From: Methanobrevibacter sp.
GTDB taxonomy: Archaea; Methanobacteriota; Methanobacteria; Methanobacteriales; Methanobacteriaceae
Direction of reading: 5' to 3'
Assembly: GCA_017553445.1 (NCBI GenBank)
Contig: JAFZMD010000037.1
Location: 32,441-96,440, forward strand
Length of the DNA: 64,000 bases
Of this stretch, positions 1 through 9,255 are shown in pieces. The notes beneath the pieces are model-generated. The model was not told the origin of the DNA. It saw only the letters and a list, made by a program, of their open reading frames with translations, and did not search any database. Every line of letters starts with the position of its first letter. Position 1 is the stretch's first letter. A program made the translations under genes and the position numbers.

Positions 1-591
1 CTCTCTAACTAAATAATCGATTCCCTGTGGGGTAATTGCACCGGTTGTATCGGCAATGTGGACTCTATCCGCACCGCATTCTTCAGCTTTTGAATATATC
101 CTTTTTAAAAATTCAATATCTGTTCTTGTAGCATCTTCTGCTGAAAATGCAACATATAAACCATGATCTTTAGCATAATCAACTGCAGTTTCACATAAAT
201 TAATAGCATCCTGACGTGTTATATGCATTTTATGATCTAGGTGAATGTCTGATGTTCCGACAAAAGTTATAATGCCGTCAACATCACAATCAAGCGCAGC
301 GTCAATGTCATCGGTCTTTGTTCTGGTCAATGCTAAAATTTCAGCATTCAAACCTTCACTAGCTATTGCCTTTACGGTTTCCCTTTCCTTTTCAGAAACT
401 ATTGGAAATCCTGCTTCAATTTGATTGATTTTAAACTGATCAAGTTTGCGTGCAATCTCTAATTTTTCTTCAAAACTAAAGCAGACGCCAGGGGTCTGTT
501 CACCATCTCTTAATGTTGTATCATATATTATAAAATCTTCTGGAAATGTTATTTCACATTCTTTATTGTAATGACTTATAAAATATTGCAA
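1..591 (-). CDS. aksA: Homocitrate synthase AksA (5' part, cut by window start)
   Basis: The visible 197 codons are the N-terminal half of an isopropylmalate/homocitrate synthase. The TIM-barrel signature TLRDGEQTPGV is near residue 25 and metal/substrate-type motifs follow (FVGTSDIHL, then HIADTTG). These enzymes condense an oxo-acid with acetyl-CoA. AksA builds homocitrate and its longer homologues on the way to 7-mercaptoheptanoyl-threonine phosphate (coenzyme B). The start is TTG at 589-591, read on the minus strand, five bases after a GTGAG ribosome-binding site. The family (LeuA, CimA or AksA) cannot be separated by motif alone. The AksA call rests on the neighbouring tbp-serB-topA order, which as I recall it is also found near aksA in Methanothermobacter. 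The 3' end lies outside the window. Confidence 0.75.
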   Translation of the reverse strand, partial: MQYFISHYNKECEITFPEDFIIYDTTLRDGEQTPGVCFSFEEKLEIARKLDQFKINQIEAGFPIVSEKERETVKAIASEGLNAEILALTRTKTDDIDAALDCDVDGIITFVGTSDIHLDHKMHITRQDAINLCETAVDYAKDHGLYVAFSAEDATRTDIEFLKRIYSKAEECGADRVHIADTTGAITPQGIDYLVRE

Positions 592-641
592 TTATCTCAC
601 TTCTTTATAAATTATAATTATTATAGTATTTTTCTTTAATG

Positions 642-1183
642 TTAATATAATTTTTCTAAAAGTTCCAAGTATGATGTTCTTTCAAATCCGTCTGTAATTC
701 CCAATTTTGCAAATAATTCAAAAATTTTTTCTTGAGCTTCACTGTAATCGTTTCCTTCTTCCAGGGCAATTTCTATTTCCATATATGGGTCCAGTCCTTC
801 AACATCATCCAGACTAATCTCAAAGTTTTTGTAAGTGTAGTATTGTCTGTTTTTTTTCACGGCTCTTACTTTGTCAAATCCCAAATGTTCAAATATTTTG
901 CTGCACTTTTCACTGTCTTCTATTGCAATTTCAATTTCTTCACGTGTTTTACTCTTAGAATCTATTTTTGGACCTTTGTAAGTTATAAATATGTTTGTAT
1001 CATTGTTTTCTTTTGTTGTTCTTATTCTTAAAGCTTCATCGCTTTTTGCGAAATCTACAATTGGACTGTTAAAATAAATATCTTCTTGAAATTCTTTTTA
1101 CTTTTTGTAGCTCCAAGATTTTCTAACTTTTTTTTCATATCTTCAAAATTTTCAATTTTTGCTTTAACTTCAACTTCTATCAT
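642..1183 (-). pseudogene. CYTH-domain protein (CyaB/ThTPase-like) broken by a -1 frameshift
   Basis: The first frame starts at ATG 1181-1183 (MIEVEVKAKIENFED) and carries the EVEVK signature of CYTH domains, which bind triphosphate substrates. It runs to a stop about 40 codons later. In another frame, the rest of the domain continues without a stop from about 1094 to 642 (DIYFNSPIVDF, then ALRIRTT, TYKGPK, EEIEIAIED and LDDVEGLDPYMEIEI). The frames join at a run of five T (1095-1099, A in the gene sense); one extra base there restores a full-length protein of about 180 residues. I see no slippery-site structure typical of programmed frameshifting. It is therefore either a recent pseudogene or a homopolymer sequencing error. 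Function, if intact, is likely class IV adenylate cyclase-like or triphosphatase. Confidence 0.85.
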
Positions 1184-1262
1184 GTTAATTTCCCCATTAA
1201 TTTATTATTTAAAATTTTTTAAATTTTAATTTTTTTGTTGTATATATTTAAATAAACATAAG

Positions 1263-1271
1263 TTTATATAC
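1263..1271 (+). promoter_or_regulatory. TATA box of the tbp operon
   Basis: The sequence TTTATATAC sits in an AT-rich gap about 93 bases before the tbp start, so the transcript should begin near 1295 and carry a leader of about 70 bases with GGAGG at 1352-1356. The same nine bases occur before the tRNA cluster (42938) and before tRNA-Trp (43978), which suggests a strong promoter class in this genome. This is pattern-based only. Confidence 0.55.
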
Positions 1272-1363
1272 TATTTAAATAAAATATTTTATTAGTAAAA
1301 ATTTAATTTTTGTTTTCTTAATTTTTACTTACTACTTTTAAAAACTTAATTGGAGGTTTTAAT

Positions 1364-1909
1364 TTGACCGATGTTGACATTAAAATAGAAAACATTGTAG
1401 CTTCCGCAAGCATTGGGAAAGATATTGTCTTGACTGATGTATCTCAAGCTTTAGAAGGAGTTAATTTTAATCGTGAACAGTTTCCGGGTTTAGTTTTCAA
1501 ACTTAAAGATCCGAAAACAGCAGCATTAATTTTCAGCTCTGGTAAGCTTGTTTGTACTGGAGCAAAATCTATAGATGATTCCAAATTGGCAATCAAAAAA
1601 ACTGTAGATTTGATGAGGGAAGTAGATACAGAAATTCCTCATGAATTTGAAATTAAAATTCAAAATATTGTGGCATCTGCAAATTTGCAATCCACATTAA
1701 ATTTAGAAGCAGTAGCTTTAGAACTTGAAGATACTGAATATGAACCGGAACAATTCCCTGGTTTAGTATACAGATTATCTGACCCTAAAGTTGTGCTATT
1801 ATTGTTTGGTTCCGGTAAAGTTGTTTGTACTGGAGCAAAAACAAAAAGCGACGCTAAATTAGGTGTCGAAAGAGCTTACGATAGATTAAGTGAGCTAGAT
1901 TTAATATAA
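1364..1909 (+). CDS. tbp: TATA-box-binding protein
   Basis: 181 residues made of two direct repeats, about 6-90 and 96-178, the usual archaeal TBP saddle. Both repeats share the same marks: IENIVASA/IQNIVASA, EQFPGLVFKL/EQFPGLVYRL, and SSGKLVCTGAK/GSGKVVCTGAK. TBP binds the TATA box and recruits TFB and RNA polymerase. The short acidic tail ends in LSELDLI. The start is TTG with a strong GGAGG eight bases upstream. It leads a plus-strand block, and the serB fusion gene follows after 12 bases, so the two are probably co-transcribed. Confidence 0.97.
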   Translation: MTDVDIKIENIVASASIGKDIVLTDVSQALEGVNFNREQFPGLVFKLKDPKTAALIFSSGKLVCTGAKSIDDSKLAIKKTVDLMREVDTEIPHEFEIKIQNIVASANLQSTLNLEAVALELEDTEYEPEQFPGLVYRLSDPKVVLLLFGSGKVVCTGAKTKSDAKLGVERAYDRLSELDLI

Positions 1910-1921
1910 TTGGTGGTATTA

Positions 1922-3661
1922 TTGATTAAACTTGTAGTATTTGACTTAGATAACGTTATTATTGATGGTGAAGCAATAGATGAGATAGGAAAATTAGCAA
2001 ATGTTGAAGATGAAATAGCTGAAATTACTGAAAAAGCTATGCAAGGTGAAATAGACTTTGAAACTTCTATTAAAGACAGAGTCCAACTTCTAGAAGGAAC
2101 CTCTATCGAAGAAATCGAAAAAGTCGCAGATGAACTTCCATTGATGCCTGGTGCTTGTGACACTATCGCACGTTTAAAAGAAGAAGATTTAGATGTAGCT
2201 ATCATTAGTGGTAGTTTTGATGTAGTGGCTGATAAGGTTAAAGATAAACTTGGTGTTGATACAGTCTATACCAATAGTTTCACAGTCGAAGATGGTAAAT
2301 TAACTGGTGAAGTGACTGGTCCTTTAGTATCTTGTTCTAAATTAGATGTTTTAAATGACCATGTCGAAAAAGCAGGTATTTCTTTAGATGAAGTAGTTGC
2401 TGTTGGAGATGGCGCAAATGACATTTCCATGATTGAGTCAGCTGGTTGCGGAATTGCATTCAATGCAAAAGATTCTGTAAAAGAAATAGCTGATGTAGTA
2501 GTAGAAGAAAAAGACTTGACAAAAGTCTTAGACGAAATTCTTAATCAATTAACCACTGAAGATACTGAAAACGACGCTGTTGAAGACGAAGAAGCTGAAG
2601 AAGTTGAAGTTGAAGCTACTGAAGAAGTAGAGGAAACTGAAGAAACTGAAGATGCTGAAGCTGAAGTCGAAGAAACTGAAGAAGTTGAAGCCGAAGATGC
2701 TGAAGAAGTAGAAGAAGTAGAAGAAGCTGAAGTTGAAGCTGAAGATGCTGAAGAAGTAGAAGAAGCTCAAGAAGAAGAAACTGAAGCTAAAAAGTCTAAA
2801 AAAGATCTTCCAAAATCTGAATTTGTTCTTGCTGACACTATGGAAGGTGTAAGAAAACAAAAAGACGAAAAAGAAGCCGAAATAGCTCAAATTGCTGAAG
2901 AAAGAGAAGAATTCAATAAAATAGCTAAAGAACAACGTAAAATCCGTGATGAATTAAATGCATCATTGAAAGAAAACTTAAACAAAGCTATTGAATACAG
3001 AAACGAACGTAATGAGATTAATAAAGCTGTTGAAGCAGCTAAAAAAGCTCGTAACGATGCAAACAATCAGATTAAAAATCTCGAATGGTCTTCAGGTAAA
3101 CGTGATAAAGTAAAAATCGAAAATGAAATTAAAAAAATCGATAAAATTATTGAAACTCGCGTTTTAGATATCAAAAAAGAAAATCAGCTTGTTAAAAATG
3201 CTAATGATTTAAGAAAACAATTAATGGATATCCAAGAAGATGAATCAGTTAAAGAAGAAGCTCAGGAATTAAGAAAATTATCCGAAGAAGAGCACGAAAA
3301 AGTTATTACACTTTCTGAACAAGCACAGGCTGCTCATGAAGAAATGTTAACTTACTTCAGAAAAACTGATGATATCAGAACTGCAGCTGATGATGCACAT
3401 AAAAAATTCATTGAAGCACGTAACAATGCTTCTGCAAAACATGAAGAATTCAAAGCTGTATTAAGCGATATTCACGTTATTAACAAAAAATTAGGTTCTA
3501 ACAAACCTAGAAAAAGAAGATCTGATAAAAAATCTTCTTCCGGTTCTAATAAAAATCGTGAAGAAAAAGAAAGAGCTGAAGAAATCTTTGAAAAATTCAA
3601 ACAAGGTGGCAAAGTATCTACTGAAGAGCTCTTGCTTTTACAAAAATATAATATAAATTAA
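1922..3661 (+). CDS. serB: Phosphoserine phosphatase fused to acidic linker and coiled coil
   Basis: Residues 1-205 are a HAD phosphatase of the SerB type: nucleophile motif FDLDNVIIDG (Asp8, Asp10), DRVQLLEG, motif II ISGSFD and motif IV VGDGANDISMI. SerB makes L-serine from phosphoserine. Residues about 211-300 are a nearly pure Glu/Ala/Val repeat, and about 300-530 a long charged coiled coil, followed by a basic stretch (KPRKRRSDKK) and a short C-terminal helix. The total, 579 residues, is far longer than a plain SerB of about 210. The coiled coil contains an IKNLEWSSG segment like that of an archaeal coiled-coil family (COG1340-like), an attribution made from memory. I chose TTG 1922 over the in-frame TTG at 1910 because GGTGG lies at 1912-1916. 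The usual Thr after the second Asp is Val here. Confidence 0.85.
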   Translation: MIKLVVFDLDNVIIDGEAIDEIGKLANVEDEIAEITEKAMQGEIDFETSIKDRVQLLEGTSIEEIEKVADELPLMPGACDTIARLKEEDLDVAIISGSFDVVADKVKDKLGVDTVYTNSFTVEDGKLTGEVTGPLVSCSKLDVLNDHVEKAGISLDEVVAVGDGANDISMIESAGCGIAFNAKDSVKEIADVVVEEKDLTKVLDEILNQLTTEDTENDAVEDEEAEEVEVEATEEVEETEETEDAEAEVEETEEVEAEDAEEVEEVEEAEVEAEDAEEVEEAQEEETEAKKSKKDLPKSEFVLADTMEGVRKQKDEKEAEIAQIAEEREEFNKIAKEQRKIRDELNASLKENLNKAIEYRNERNEINKAVEAAKKARNDANNQIKNLEWSSGKRDKVKIENEIKKIDKIIETRVLDIKKENQLVKNANDLRKQLMDIQEDESVKEEAQELRKLSEEEHEKVITLSEQAQAAHEEMLTYFRKTDDIRTAADDAHKKFIEARNNASAKHEEFKAVLSDIHVINKKLGSNKPRKRRSDKKSSSGSNKNREEKERAEEIFEKFKQGGKVSTEELLLLQKYNIN

Positions 3662-3704
3662 ATATTTTAATTTATATTTTTTCTTTTTTTTAAGGGGTTA
3701 TAAA

Positions 3705-3851
3705 TTGTCTGAAGAGAAAATTGAAACTTGTTTTATCTGCGGTAAAAAATTTGACATGAATAACTCAGAATTAGCATATTATCGTAATGGTAAATTTCCT
3801 ATTTGTGATTTTTGTGCAGAATTCTATTCTTTCTATAAGGAAGATTTATAA
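3705..3851 (+). CDS. Small CxxC/CxxC zinc-ribbon protein, 48 aa
   Basis: This is a short open frame with TTG start preceded by AAGGGG. It encodes a 48-residue protein with two CxxC knuckles, CFIC near residue 9 and CDFC near residue 35, which should bind one zinc ion. The spacing and the aromatic tail (EFYSFYKEDL) give a compact treble-clef or ribbon. Such small zinc proteins in archaea often bind nucleic acid or act as protein adaptors, but nothing here fixes the role. It lies between serB and topA on the same strand, 43 bases after serB, and is probably part of that transcript. Confidence 0.7.
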   Translation: MSEEKIETCFICGKKFDMNNSELAYYRNGKFPICDFCAEFYSFYKEDL

Positions 3852-3949
3852 TTTTTTTAGAATTATTATTTTCATAGAAATTTTTATATATGATAATTTA
3901 TTCTATATTTTATCTATATTGAGAAAAATTATATGGGGTACTTGTTAGA

Positions 3950-6109
3950 ATGCATGAAGTAATTATTTGTGAGAAACCTAGTTCAGCTGAAAAAATAGCA
4001 AAGGCATTATCGCCAAAGGCGAAAAAAAATTTATACAATAAAAAAATCAAATACTGGACATTAAATAGGGATTCAAAGGATATCACAGTTTTATCCGGTG
4101 TTGGTCATTTATACTCTTTAATTCCTAACACTTCTAAAAGTACTATTTCATTTAATTTACATTGGGCACCGGCTTATGAAGTCAATAAAAAAACCAGCGG
4201 ATATACTCGTGATTATGTTAGAGCTATCAAAAAATTTGGTAAAGGTGCTGATTCTTATATTCATGCATGCGATTATGATGTTGAAGGAACCTTGATTGGA
4301 TATAATGCTTTAAAATATGCCTGTGGTGAAGAATCTTTATCTAAAGCATCCCGTATGAAATTTTCTACTTTAACTAAAAAAGATATTGTTGAAGCATATG
4401 AAAATAGAATCAATATTGATATGCATCAGGTAGATAATGGTATTGCCCGACACATTTTGGATTATTATTTCGGTATGAATATTTCTATTGCATTGTCAAA
4501 TGCAGTACGTAAATCTAAAAGACGATTTTTAAAATTATCTGTAGGTCGTGTTCAAACTCCTACATTATCCATATTGGTCGATCGTGAAAAAGAAATTGAA
4601 GAATTTGTTCCTGAACCTTACTGGGTTATTAGGGCCATTCTTGATTTTGAAGATATTGAAATTAAACATGTTGATGGAAATATTTTTGACCGTGAAAGAG
4701 CCGAAGAAATTTTCAATAAATGTCAGGGTAAAGATGCTATTGTTGACAGCATTGATCTTTCCAATTCAAGAACAAAACCTCCTGTGCCATTTAATTTGGG
4801 CGGTTTGCAATCTGAAGCATATAATGTATTCGGTTTTACTCCTAAAAGGACTCAGGTCATTGCTCAAAATCTTTATAGTTCTGGTTATACTTCTTATCCT
4901 CGTACTTCATCTCAAAAATTACCTGAAAGTTTAGGTTTTGCTTCTATTTTTAAACAATTGGCTAAAAATGATGAATATAGGAAGCATATTTCTCAATTGC
5001 CTGCAAAATTAAAGCCTAATAATGGTAAGAAGGATGATGAAGCTCACCCTGCTATCCATCCTACTGGAATATTGCCTTCCGGTTTGTCTAGGGATGAACA
5101 GAAGATATACGATTTAATTGTTTATAGGTTTATTTCAGTATTCTTTGAAGCCGCTAAATTTGAAACGATGAGCACTACTTTAGATATTGAAGGTGAAAAA
5201 TTCCGTTTCAGACGTAGAAGAGTTACTCATAAGGGTTGGATGGAACATTATCCATTTAGAAAAATTGACGATGAAAAATTCCCTGAAGTTAAAGAAGGGG
5301 ATGCCATGAGTGTTAAAGAACTCATTTCTGATGAAAAAGAAACCAAGCCTCCTGCCCGTTATAATCAGGCTTCTTTAATTAAGGAATTGGAGAAAAGGGA
5401 ACTTGGTACTAAGGCTACTCGTGCTGACATCATTGATAAATTGTATGATCGTAAATATATAGATGGAAATAAGATTTCTGTAAATCAATTGGGTAAAAAT
5501 CTTATTGATACTCTAAGCAGCTATTGTAATAATCTAACTAGTGAAGAGTTGACCAGGGATTTGGAAGATAAGCTTGAGGGTATTAACAAAGAGGAGACCA
5601 CTAGGGATAGTGTTATCGATGAGGGTGAAAAGGATGTTAAAGAAATTTTAGTTGACATTGATAAGAACACTGAAGAAATCGGCTCTAAACTTTATGACGC
5701 TTATCAGGAGAGCAATATTGTCGGCAAGTGTAAATGCGGCGGAAACCTTATTAAAAGGTATTCTCCTAAAAATAAAAGCTATTTTGTAGGTTGTTCCAAT
5801 TATCCTGATTGTAACAATACTTATTCTATTCCTAAAGGCGCACGTTTCTTGAAGAAAACATGTGAGAAGTGCGGTTTGCCGATAATTTCATTTGGCAGCA
5901 AGCCTCCTAAGCATGCCTGTCTTGATTCCAATTGCGGCAAAGAACATCTGGAACCTGAGCAGATTGAAGTTCTTGGTAAATGTCCTGATTGTGGTAAGGA
6001 TTTGATTAAACGTTCAGGTCGCTATGGTGATTTTGTCGGATGCAAAGGTTTTCCTAGATGCAGGTTTACCTGTGCATTGGATGAACTGAAATATAAACTT
6101 AAAAAATAA
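3950..6109 (+). CDS. topA: DNA topoisomerase I (type IA)
   Basis: 719 residues. The N-terminal Toprim domain starts at once ([19 protein letters not shown]) and has the acidic [10 protein letters not shown] motif. The active-site tyrosine is Tyr316 in YTSYPRTSS. The enzyme cuts one DNA strand through a 5'-phosphotyrosine link and relaxes negative supercoils. The C-terminus (about 585-710) carries three cysteine-rich zinc fingers: CKCGG with CSNYPDC, CEKCGLP with a divergent partner, and CPDCGK with CKGFPRC. Length and layout match archaeal topoisomerase I, not reverse gyrase (no helicase domain). It has its own AT-rich upstream region, with GGGG before the ATG. Confidence 0.96.
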   Translation: MHEVIICEKPSSAEKIAKALSPKAKKNLYNKKIKYWTLNRDSKDITVLSGVGHLYSLIPNTSKSTISFNLHWAPAYEVNKKTSGYTRDYVRAIKKFGKGADSYIHACDYDVEGTLIGYNALKYACGEESLSKASRMKFSTLTKKDIVEAYENRINIDMHQVDNGIARHILDYYFGMNISIALSNAVRKSKRRFLKLSVGRVQTPTLSILVDREKEIEEFVPEPYWVIRAILDFEDIEIKHVDGNIFDRERAEEIFNKCQGKDAIVDSIDLSNSRTKPPVPFNLGGLQSEAYNVFGFTPKRTQVIAQNLYSSGYTSYPRTSSQKLPESLGFASIFKQLAKNDEYRKHISQLPAKLKPNNGKKDDEAHPAIHPTGILPSGLSRDEQKIYDLIVYRFISVFFEAAKFETMSTTLDIEGEKFRFRRRRVTHKGWMEHYPFRKIDDEKFPEVKEGDAMSVKELISDEKETKPPARYNQASLIKELEKRELGTKATRADIIDKLYDRKYIDGNKISVNQLGKNLIDTLSSYCNNLTSEELTRDLEDKLEGINKEETTRDSVIDEGEKDVKEILVDIDKNTEEIGSKLYDAYQESNIVGKCKCGGNLIKRYSPKNKSYFVGCSNYPDCNNTYSIPKGARFLKKTCEKCGLPIISFGSKPPKHACLDSNCGKEHLEPEQIEVLGKCPDCGKDLIKRSGRYGDFVGCKGFPRCRFTCALDELKYKLKK

Positions 6110-6474
6110 TTTTTAAAAATTCATTTTTTTTTCAAGTTGCGATTATTTTTAATAATTTAATGTTAAATGCATAATATTTAATAATGTTAAAAATAATATA
6201 TATGATTTAATAGGAATATTTTCAATATTTTGTATTGTTAATATTTTTATCTAAATGCGATATAAAATCAATTCTTTCGATTTAATCGTGTTATATATTA
6301 TATAACTAAATACTAATTTCGATTATTGATTATTAACTCCTCAGATGGAGGCATTAATTGGTAATCTTGCACTTATTGTGTGTAACTTATGAATATGTAA
6401 CTTTATTGAGTTATATTATTCAATTAGTCTTATAATTAATTTTAATTTAAAAAGAACTGAAATAGAGGATTTTA
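6110..6474 (+). other. Non-coding gap before aglB
   Basis: The 365 bases are very AT-rich and hold no credible gene. A 15-codon frame begins at the ATG in the GATGGAGG stretch near 6344, but it has no ribosome-binding site and no recognisable product. The gap probably holds the topA end and the aglB promoter. The aglB ribosome-binding site GAGG is just before 6475. Confidence 0.5.
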
Positions 6475-9198
6475 ATGAATAAAGAAACAACTATAACAAT
6501 AGCTAAATCTGTCATCATCATATTGATTCTTTTAGCTGTTGTTTTTGCATTAAGAGCTCCTGCAGCCGATCTTAACATCCTTCCTAATGAAATTAAAGGG
6601 GAGTATGTTGATTCTTCCGGTCTTCCTTATTTTAGTGAAATGGATTCATATTATAACTTAAGGTTAACCGAGAATTATGTAGATCATGGTTATGTTGGAG
6701 ATATAAAATATGATAATGGTACTCAGATGGATATGCATAGGTATGCTCCTGATGGTAATGTAATTAATTATGAGTTGGGTATTGTATATGTAACTTCGTT
6801 CCTGCATGATATGGTAAATCAATTCTATGGAAACCATGGTGTTCGGGAAGTTGCATTTTGGACTGGTGCGGCCATTGCATCATTAGCTGTTATTCCCGCA
6901 TTCATATTTGCTAGGAGATTGACTAATGATTATGGTGCTATTGCCGCAACGTTGATTATAGTTTTAGCTCCGAATTACTTTGCACACACATTCCCAGGAT
7001 TTTTCGATACGGATATGTTTTATTACATATTTTCACTCTTCTTCATATTCTTCTTTGTTGAGTGTATACGGACGGACAATATTGCTTTAAAAGTAATTTA
7101 TGCTATACTTTCTATTATGTCAATAGGATTGTTTTCAATATCATGGACGGGTTATATCTTTTACGTAGGTTTAATGGGTATATTTGCTGTTGTATATTTA
7201 ATTGCATGTTATATATTCAATATTGGTGATGATACTCAAGACCAATATTCCAATAAGATTTTATGGCTTGTTCACCAGAAAGAATTTTTATCAATTGTTC
7301 TATTGGTGGTTATCGGTGCTATAGGACTCGCTATTTTCAGAGGTGTTGATACTGTAATAGGAATATTCGGAAATTTGCTTAGTTTGCTTTCATTGCAATC
7401 CACTTCCAGGGTTGTTGGTGGTTTTCCAAACGTACTTATTTCCGTTGCAGAGATGCAAATGCCAAACTTGCTTGGTGCAGGTATGGGTTCAGCATTTTTA
7501 GCTAATTCAAATGGTGTTGTAAATGGTATGGGTGGAATATCTGTAATGTTTGCTGGTTTAACTGTTTTATATGTATTGGTTTCAAGAGTATTTAAACTTA
7601 GAAAAGTTGATGAACCTAAACAAAATCTTAAATCAAAACCAAGCAAAGCTGAAAGGGTTTCCGCTTCTAAAAAAATCGATGAGAAAAATAAATTTAAAAT
7701 ATCTTTAGGTCAATTAGATAGCTTTGGCAGTACTCAAGATGAAATTTCCAAAACTAAACGTTTATCTATTTTATATGCTTGTTTATTCTTAGTTTGGACT
7801 TTAATTACTATTTTGGCTGTAACTAGAGGTTCAAGGTTTATTACTACAATTGTTTTACCATTTGGATTAATGACGGGTATATTTATAGGCTATGCTACTG
7901 ATTACATTAAAAATAAATTAAACAATGACAATTGGTTAACATTTATTATAGTACTTTGTGCTGCTCTTGCAGCTTATCCATTAACTCAAATCAATTTAAT
8001 TTATGGTTTAATATTGCTTGTTGTTTTATTGGCTATTGGATTGGCTTCAATTCATGTTTTAAAACCAAATAAGTCTGCAGACAATACTAGCATTCCTATT
8101 AAGAAATATATTGCAATCGCTCTTGTAGTTCTTGCATTAGTGTCACCTACTGTTTGTGGCGCTTATATTACTGCAAATCAAGTAGTTCCAGGTACTAATG
8201 ATGCTATGTGGAATTCAATGACTTGGATTAATGAAAATACTGATAACAGTACTGTAATCACATCCTGGTGGGACTTCGGTTACCTCTTTGAGATTGCTGC
8301 TGATAGACAAGTAACATTCGATGGAGGTTCTCAGTCAGGAGACCGTGCGTACTGGCTGGGTCAGGCGATGACTACAAGTGATTTAGAATATTCTGCTGGT
8401 GTTTTCAGAATGTTGGATTCTTCAGGTACAAAACCTCAACAGGCGTTGTATAACATCACAGGAGACTATGGTAAAACAACTGATATCCTTAAAGAGATTT
8501 TGCCGATGACTGCTAAAAATGCTTCAGACACTTTAGTTAATAAATATCATTTAACTAATGAACAAGCTCAAGAAATTGTTAACGGTACTCACCCGGCAAA
8601 TCCACGTCCAGTAACATTTGTTGCAAGTTCAGACATGCTTCAAAAAGCGGGCTGGTGGAGTTACTTCGGTGACTGGAACTTTACAAACCAAAGTTCTCAA
8701 AACTATAATTACCATGTTCCTACTCAGCAAGTAACTGTGGAACCAGAATCAACCGGTAAATTAGCTTTATATAACAATTCCGGTTTACTTGTAAATGCAG
8801 TTATTCAAAGAGGATCAGGTAATAATTCAACTACCGCATACACTGAAGCGTTATCCACATATAATAACAGTGAAATTATTTTAAATGGTACTCCATATAA
8901 TCCATTGAATATTTCTCACATGATTGTTATTGAAAACGGATATTTAGTTAAAAATGAATCAGTTGGAGATGTTAAGGATGCAAACTACACCTTGTTCTTG
9001 ATGGGTGAGAATAATACATACACTCCAATATTGATGGATAACAAACTGTCCAATTCCATGTTCACTCAATTGTATCTATTGGGTGGTGCAAACCAAAATG
9101 TATATACAATGGTTCACATGGAAAATGGTGTGTCATTATGGCAAGTAAACTTTAATAATACTGTTGCTGGAGGAGCTTCTTCCAACAACAACAAATAG
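6475..9198 (+). CDS. aglB: Oligosaccharyl transferase AglB (STT3 family)
   Basis: 907 residues. It transfers a lipid-linked glycan to Asn in N-X-S/T sites on the outer face of the membrane. One helix at about 10-28 is followed by a luminal loop with the catalytic acidic pattern (YFSEMDSYYNLRL), then about a dozen helices. The C-terminal soluble domain carries the STT3 signature WWDFGY from residue 598. A basic Lys-rich segment (about 380-420, SKPSKAERVSASKK) forms a cytoplasmic loop. Its own soluble domain has many Asn-X-Ser/Thr sites. It is followed by a terminator-like hairpin and then a new gene group. The many surface proteins in this window are plausible substrates. Confidence 0.95.
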   Translation: MNKETTITIAKSVIIILILLAVVFALRAPAADLNILPNEIKGEYVDSSGLPYFSEMDSYYNLRLTENYVDHGYVGDIKYDNGTQMDMHRYAPDGNVINYELGIVYVTSFLHDMVNQFYGNHGVREVAFWTGAAIASLAVIPAFIFARRLTNDYGAIAATLIIVLAPNYFAHTFPGFFDTDMFYYIFSLFFIFFFVECIRTDNIALKVIYAILSIMSIGLFSISWTGYIFYVGLMGIFAVVYLIACYIFNIGDDTQDQYSNKILWLVHQKEFLSIVLLVVIGAIGLAIFRGVDTVIGIFGNLLSLLSLQSTSRVVGGFPNVLISVAEMQMPNLLGAGMGSAFLANSNGVVNGMGGISVMFAGLTVLYVLVSRVFKLRKVDEPKQNLKSKPSKAERVSASKKIDEKNKFKISLGQLDSFGSTQDEISKTKRLSILYACLFLVWTLITILAVTRGSRFITTIVLPFGLMTGIFIGYATDYIKNKLNNDNWLTFIIVLCAALAAYPLTQINLIYGLILLVVLLAIGLASIHVLKPNKSADNTSIPIKKYIAIALVVLALVSPTVCGAYITANQVVPGTNDAMWNSMTWINENTDNSTVITSWWDFGYLFEIAADRQVTFDGGSQSGDRAYWLGQAMTTSDLEYSAGVFRMLDSSGTKPQQALYNITGDYGKTTDILKEILPMTAKNASDTLVNKYHLTNEQAQEIVNGTHPANPRPVTFVASSDMLQKAGWWSYFGDWNFTNQSSQNYNYHVPTQQVTVEPESTGKLALYNNSGLLVNAVIQRGSGNNSTTAYTEALSTYNNSEIILNGTPYNPLNISHMIVIENGYLVKNESVGDVKDANYTLFLMGENNTYTPILMDNKLSNSMFTQLYLLGGANQNVYTMVHMENGVSLWQVNFNNTVAGGASSNNNK

Positions 9199-9228
9199 AT
9201 TGGGATTAAATTTCCAATCTCTTTTTTT
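9197..9228 (+). terminator. Hairpin plus T-run after aglB
   Basis: Arms AGATTGG (9197-9203) and CCAATCT (9214-9220) form a seven-base stem with a ten-base loop, followed by seven T. It begins in the aglB stop codon. This looks like an intrinsic terminator, though archaeal termination relies mainly on the T-run. Confidence 0.5.
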
Positions 9229-9255
9229 ATATTTTTTATATGATATGGTGATTTA

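Noticed and set aside
2549..2935. Antisense frame (128 codons, Phe/Ser-rich) opposite the serB linker
   Set aside because: A by-product of the Glu-rich repeat on the plus strand; no start signal.
6344..6391. 15-codon frame in the aglB leader
   Set aside because: No ribosome-binding site and no conserved product.
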